This document shows, piece by piece, positions 58,444 to 64,000 of a DNA stretch of 64,000 bases; the first letter of the stretch is position 1, and each line of letters starts with the position of its first letter. This DNA is from Dasypus novemcinctus. Taxonomy: Eukaryota; Chordata; Mammalia; Cingulata; Dasypodidae. The notes beneath the pieces are model-generated. The model did not search any database. It had not been told where the DNA came from and saw only the letters and a list, made by a program, of their open reading frames with translations. A program made the position numbers and the translations under genes. Location: contig NC_080682.1 in NCBI RefSeq assembly GCF_030445035.2, positions 32,346,770-32,410,769 of the forward strand, given 5' to 3'.

Positions 58444-58729
58444 GGAAGCAGCTGTGGCTCAATTGATTAGGCTCCCATCTACCAAATGGGAGGCACTGGG
58501 TTCGTGTCCCAGGGCCTCCTTGTGAAGGCAAACTACCCCATGCCCATGGAAAACTGATGGCTTACATCTGCAGAGAGCTGGCACAGCAAGATGATGCAAC
58601 AAAGGGAACCAAGCAGTCACAGAAGAATGTGCAGTGAATGGACACAGAGAGAAGACAGCAAACAAGCCACAAAGGGGAGGAGGGGAATAAAAAAAATAAT
58701 TATAAAAATAATAATAAAAAAACCCTGAC
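58444..58729 (+). mobile_element. DAS-type SINE, plus strand, with perfect target duplication
   Basis: It starts GGAAGCAGCTGTGGCTCAAT with an A-box and B-box (TGGGTTCGTGTCCC at 58498), and ends in a long A-rich tail. Duplications AGATAATGGCCTTG at 58430-58443 and 58730-58743 are identical over 14 bases, so it is a fairly recent insertion, only 64 bases after the OR stop codon. The unit 1 homologue (about 19640) lacks it. The frame of 101 codons on the minus strand is the SINE. Confidence 0.9.
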
Positions 58730-58743
58730 AGATAATGGCCTTG

Positions 58744-60780
58744 CATCCAGAATATGTGGGTCAAAATATTTTGTATCCTCAGGTTATCTGGAATTCTTAA
58801 TGGTTCCTTTCCCTTAAATTAACAATATTTAATTAAATGGTGAACAAACTTCTTCCAACTGGAAACAATTTTGCATATAAAAATTAATGAAATATTGAAA
58901 ATTGGCATAGAATGGTAACATGTTTTAGAAAATCCGTGGTTTATTCTTATTACAAAATAATTGTCTTCAAATATTCAGCTATTCCTTACTTAACCAATAC
59001 CCCAATTACTTAAAATACTATGGCTAGAATTTTATGAATATGTGTTATTTTAATACTAACTGCTGATATCAGGCTAGACTTTTTATTATGGAGATAGGGA
59101 TCAACAAGAAATCATTGGGTTGAGGGAATGAAAGAAAGTCAATAAGCAGGTGGCATCCCAAAATTGATCCTGTTATTTTGCACTATCAATGGAAAAACAA
59201 TTATATAGTCACCTGGGCTCTGCCCAGATAATTTTTTTTTTCTCTTCCTAAAGTCAAAGGGGGATATTAATTTATTTGGGGGACAGTCTTATAGCAACCT
59301 TTCATTGGATATCCCAGGAAGACTATATATACATATGGAGAAAACTTTTAGTCCAAAACACCCACACAGCGTTTCACCACCAAAATATCTATTAATATAT
59401 ATTATTGAGCCTCATATAATAAGAAAAATGTTTCAGTACAAAAGAGAAAATTTATGATATTGAATAATCAAGGAAGAAAGTCTGCTATTTCAAATTTAAC
59501 TTAAATTGTATATCAAAGACATGGGTAGGCATTTAAAATATAGTCACAATTCAGTTCTAAGACAAAGAAACCAGATAAAAGAAAAATTGCAGATTTGGAT
59601 CAGGGCAGACACCCTGCCAAACTGTGATATTTCATTTCTATCTTTGTAAAGACTGAGTTAATTCAAATTATTCCACAGTCAAATATATAAATTCATAAAC
59701 AATTGATTCCAAATGATCTCTTTTTCTCAGTTGTAATCAGTGAACTTGCTGATGAACAAATATACTTGTGCCACAAGCGTATTTTCTGACCTCTTGTATT
59801 TAAGGTATTTAAGAAGGGCTATGATATGACTACCTTGCAAAAATGATGTGTATCACACTGAGGCTGAAATATTTAGTAGCAACTAAGCTCTGACCCAGCG
59901 CTTTTTTCCCCCTGCTGCAGCAAGCCTAGAAGAAATGCACTAAAATGGCAGGACTGCACATATGAAGCAACCTATTACTGAGTTTATACACGAAGCACAA
60001 ATACCCCCATAATCCCTCAACCCTTAGTGGATTTTGTCTGAACAGGAAATAATATTATAAATGTTAAGCCACAGACAATTCAGGATTCAATTGTTACCAC
60101 ACACACACACAAAAGCATCTTATCCTGCCTAATGCATTGACTATATTTATCCTTACTAAGATTTATAAGTATTACGATAAGAACAGATTAGCAGATTAGC
60201 ATAACTTTTGCAATTTTCTATATTATCAGTAGTTTAGAATGGATAGATAGCAATCCTTACAAGTCAAGTCAAATTAATCCTTTTTCTGCTTCAGTGTAAC
60301 ATTCACTAAAAAAATATTTAAACACCATCTTCATTCACCTTTTTTTTTTTCCTTTTACCTGATTGTAAGGTATTGTTGAGGGAAATTATACCATCATACA
60401 CTAGATGATACCAACAATTACGAACGCCAATATGAGAAAGATCTTCAAAGCTTTTGGAGCATATATTCTGGCTAGTGAAGATAGTCACTCTGCTATACAT
60501 ACTTCTCAGCGTATGTCCTGGTTTGCATTAATTTTCTAAAATCCTTATCCCACACATTTTCCTTTCAAATTAGGAGAAGCCCATGCTCTCTGCCTATCAG
60601 GAAAATAGAAAACATCACAGAATCATTCTTTCAACTTCACGCTTTTCCTTTTCACATAAATACCTTCCTGCCCAAATAATTAAAGCCTATGCTCCTATTA
60701 CATCTTAATATGTCCATGTGTGTTCTGCATAAAACTGCTTCCACTCTCTTCTGTTTTCAGTGTTTTCAGAGAATTGGAGA
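58744..60780. repeat. 3' flank of unit 3, homologous to 19591-21780
   Basis: Noncoding AT-rich sequence aligned with the DNA after the unit 1 OR. A short (CA)n run lies at 60097-60111. Possible 3' UTR of the OR at its start, but no AATAAA close to the stop was chosen with confidence. Confidence 0.65.
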
Positions 60781-63650
60781 GATGAAATTATTTTGCATCT
60801 TAGGTCTCTTTACATCAGCTTCTATAACATTTAAAAGCATGTTCAGATCACAGCCAACATGGCCAACCTCTACCAGTTTTACCTCAGTTCTAGAGCTAGC
60901 CTGCTATTATCCTAATACACATACATGTATATATGTTTACTTAAACGCATTTTATTATAAGGAGGCAAATAAATTGAAATTAAACTCTATGGTTGTAAAA
61001 CTGTCTTCTAGAAACTAGGCATAGTGAAATGACCTCACTCTTAACATTTCTTATTAAAAAATTATATTTTTCTTTGGAAATAATGTTTATATAGTACCCA
61101 TTCCTGTGTTTGACATTGAAGCTGTTTTCATCATTCCAACAAATGTCAACTTAACCTGGAAAAACAGCACAGCTTCTTCCAGGTACACATATATAATAAA
61201 AAATAAAATGGAAAATAATTGGGCAAATCTTGTTATAATTTTTTTTAATTGTAACATAACAGATTTAAACCCAGCAACTTATATACATTCTCTATCACTC
61301 TAAAAATAGTTGATGGGACAAGGGGAGGGCCCACAGACATAAATGTCACAACAGGTAGGTTGAATTGCTCCCAGGATGAGCCATTATCCTGGCCCCTTGT
61401 TGCCTTGTATAACAGAGCCTTATATATTTTTTGCATCCTTCTGCCTACTGTAAACAGAATGTGTTTCATCAACTGTGTAAGAGGAGAAAGATACTATGTT
61501 GGTTTGAACCCAGGTGGCCAGATAATTCACCATTAAGATCCTATTTGTTGGAGGAAGTTTTAACTATTTCTACTTGTTTGGTTTTAAAAGCTTTTTCTTA
61601 TTACTGGTTCATATTGACTTTTTTGCTAAGATCTAGGAGTAAAGAACACATTAGAAATATATCTTGACACAATTGCTAGCCTTTTGCTATGCTCCAATAT
61701 TTTCTGTTGGGGATGAATGTTTGGTCTACTTCATAGAGTAGTATGTGCTTACAATGAAATAAGGTCCCAATGACATTCAGTTAAATGAATATTTAGCTTA
61801 GATATCAATACCCTATGCTACCTGTGATAGCTGAAAATTTGGCTCTTTATTTTAAAATCTGAGAGGAATTAAATATTTTAAAAAGATGTCATGTCCCCTG
61901 TTGATTTGGGGGGATTGGAGGGTTATGATCTCCCTGACTGATGAGGGCCAGAATCCTGACATTTTGGAGTCCAGGACTTGAAATGAGTGCTAGCCCAGTA
62001 CCTCTTGGACACAGAGCAGGCAAACAAAAAATCAGTGAGGTCACAATAGGGGAATCACACAATGTCCCTTTGCCTAAGGAGAATGGTCTGTCTGCTGGCG
62101 GACTTGGGATGGCTTGTCTTGGAGCAGTGAGAAACCTCAAGCAGGAAGATGAGGACAGAGAGCAGTTCATCATCCCAGGCCCAGGTGATGAAGCTATGAG
62201 CTGGGGTGGTAGGGAATGAAGGAAAGGCAGACATTGGAATTTTGTGTTACCTGGGCCCTGATAACTCCAGAGGGGTTGATTTAATTTCTAGAGAGCTGTT
62301 TTACATATGTTTTGAGAGTTGTCTCTCTTTTAAAAAGGGGAAGAGAATGTAAAATATCTAAATACTTGAAGACAGTTTTTGGCCAGTCTAGATTCCTGGA
62401 AGAGGCTAGAAATGTGGGTGAGAAGCTGGTGACACATCATGTATGTAAGGAGTAAATGTTTTTCTTGGTATTTCACATTAAGAAGGAGGTTCCACTTGTG
62501 TCCTTCTTTCCTCTTCTAAAGGTGATACTAATCTATGGGTGTGAAGAGGAAGATGCAACCATAGGAGAGAACATTTGACCTACCGGGGATGCAGAGACCA
62601 AATGAGAGTGGCAGATGGGAGCCTCCCTGGTGAGGACAGCATGGTTTCTACAGGAAGGATAGGTAACTGTGAGGAGGGGAAAGAGATCCCTCCTCAGTTA
62701 TCAATTACAGGGATGCGTGGAGTTGTCCAACATGAGGTGATTGTGAGCAAGGGTGAATGGGGCTGAATCTGGCCTGCCTGGCCTCACCAAGGATACATCC
62801 CAAGTCAGGGTCCATCCAAAGGAAAGGCCTTTGCCTGATTTACTAAAAGGAAGGTGTGGATTAGTGTTGGACTTGAGTTGCCAAACTTTTAAAGTGGTTT
62901 GAGCAGAAGTAAAGTAACAGTGGTGGTGTCTTAACCTTTTTGTCATGGCTGTACATAGCCTGGTTTGCACTGAACTGTCCAATTATTTGATTGATAATTG
63001 TTATAGTTGCATAACCCTATGTGGAGATGTATTGTGCCAGTCATTTTTCAAGCAACTAGTTAGGTGAAGAAGGCTTAAGGAACCAACAAGGGATATTGAG
63101 ACATCCAGAGATGAGCTGTGGTGGAAAGCTCCCACAATGCTGAAGGGCAAGGGGTAGAAATAGTATTTCTGGAGCCCAGTGAGGGCTGGGGAAGTAGAGG
63201 ATATGGCCATGATAGAGCATAGGACTCACAGCAGGAGGTAATTTATAGCAACCTGGCTATTAAATCAGAACTAGCTTTGGAACCCTGACACATCTCATGG
63301 TAAAGTCTATGATCTTTAATTGATCAAGTAGGGATTTTGTTCATTCTTAGATATATAGTAGCTTGAGGACTCTTCTGGGTTTCCCCGGCACCTAAAGCAA
63401 GATATGTGTAAAGTTCATGTTGTTGGGTTGGTGAAGGTCCCATTATAACTCTAAAGTCAACTAACAAACTAGCGAAGAGTAATTACACAGTTGTAAGTGA
63501 CCAGGTTGTTTCTTCTCTTATGTTGGCTGACTTTTGTTGGGATCCACATACATTTCCAGTTGTGGTTAAACTGTGTTGAAGAGGGAGGGGCAATTGCCAG
63601 TACTCCTTAGACTAGATGACATGCTCTGATAGCAACTTGTCCCACTCTTC
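60781..63650. other. Unassigned single-copy sequence after unit 3
   Basis: No duplication partner in the window and no repeat family that I recognise. 61900-63300 is richer in G and less AT-rich than the rest. Frames of up to 109 codons (60689) and 94 codons (61889, minus) show no domain. No tRNA or structured RNA recognised. Confidence 0.4.
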
Positions 63651-63679
63651 TGTTTGGAGAAAAATAATTCTGGTTACTT

Positions 63680-63740
63680 TATTTATTTATTTTTTTATTG
63701 ACTTTGTAATAATATTACATTAAAAATATATATGTGAGGT
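63680..63740 (-). mobile_element. Short antisense L1 3' end
   Basis: ATTTTTTTATTGACTTTGTA then TATTACATTAAAAATATATA and TGAGGTC are the complement of the tail of the long-UTR L1 family seen at 51050. The remainder to 64000 was not assigned. Confidence 0.45.
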
Positions 63741-64000
63741 CTCCTCTTCTGTCTTCACAGATTCTATTCAGATTGTTGGTATCCACATTGTGACTAACAG
63801 TGCTACAGCATGAACGTGACCTAGGAAATGAGTGATAATAGTCCCACTCTGACTATACCTACAAATCCAAGTTGTTGGAAAGACTAATTTCTTCAGCCTC
63901 ACCACTGAGATTCATGCCATCATCATTGGCCTCAGCTCAAATACCTTTTAAAACACCACAGTACAACCTTTACAAGATAGTGGTTCTGAGGTATGCCATT

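Noticed and set aside
1..64000. CRISPR array, operon, phage or plasmid features
   Set aside because: No short spaced repeats, no dense reading frames; all signals are mammalian.

Overview
This 64 kb window is mammalian nuclear DNA, AT-rich and dominated by retrotransposons. tRNA-Ala-derived SINEs of the DAS type, plus an L1 lineage with a distinctive long 3' UTR, point to a xenarthran (armadillo, sloth or anteater), most likely an armadillo. That species call is inference from repeat families remembered, not from a database search.

The host-gene content is one olfactory receptor (OR) cluster. Three head-to-tail copies of the same ancestral segment can be traced, all on the + strand. Unit 1 (about 981-21780) carries a dead OR at 16212-19590. 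Unit 2 (about 23700-30870) carries a dead OR at 29817-30762. Unit 3 (about 51110-60780) carries an intact OR4C-like gene at 57450-58379. The noncoding DNA before the ORs aligns among all three units. The DNA after the OR aligns between units 1 and 3 but was not found after unit 2. The splice acceptor just before the coding exon is preserved in all three.

The rest is layered insertions. 1-980 holds a minus-strand MaLR-like element (internal region plus LTR). 1266-10294 is a composite antisense L1 block that splits unit 1. 11826-14750 and 15034-15980 are further L1 3' ends. 16977-19310 is an L1 fragment that splits the unit-1 OR and itself holds an ERV LTR, which holds a DAS SINE. 31085-34246 is an L1 cluster behind a small hAT transposon. 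35870-47480 is an old L1/HAL1 fragment followed by a near full-length sense L1, disrupted by a MaLR element, which is disrupted by an L1 3' fragment, which is disrupted by a CpG-rich solo LTR of 852 bp. 47660-51110 are two more L1 3' ends; the second is shared with unit 1 and therefore predates the duplication.

Only the OR at 57450-58379 looks able to make a functional host protein. L1 ORF1 at 4938-5849 is open but belongs to a defective element. I see no operon, CRISPR array, functional tRNA gene or previously undescribed protein system. The interest lies in the duplication history and the transposon stratigraphy. From 60781 to 63650 the sequence is unassigned.
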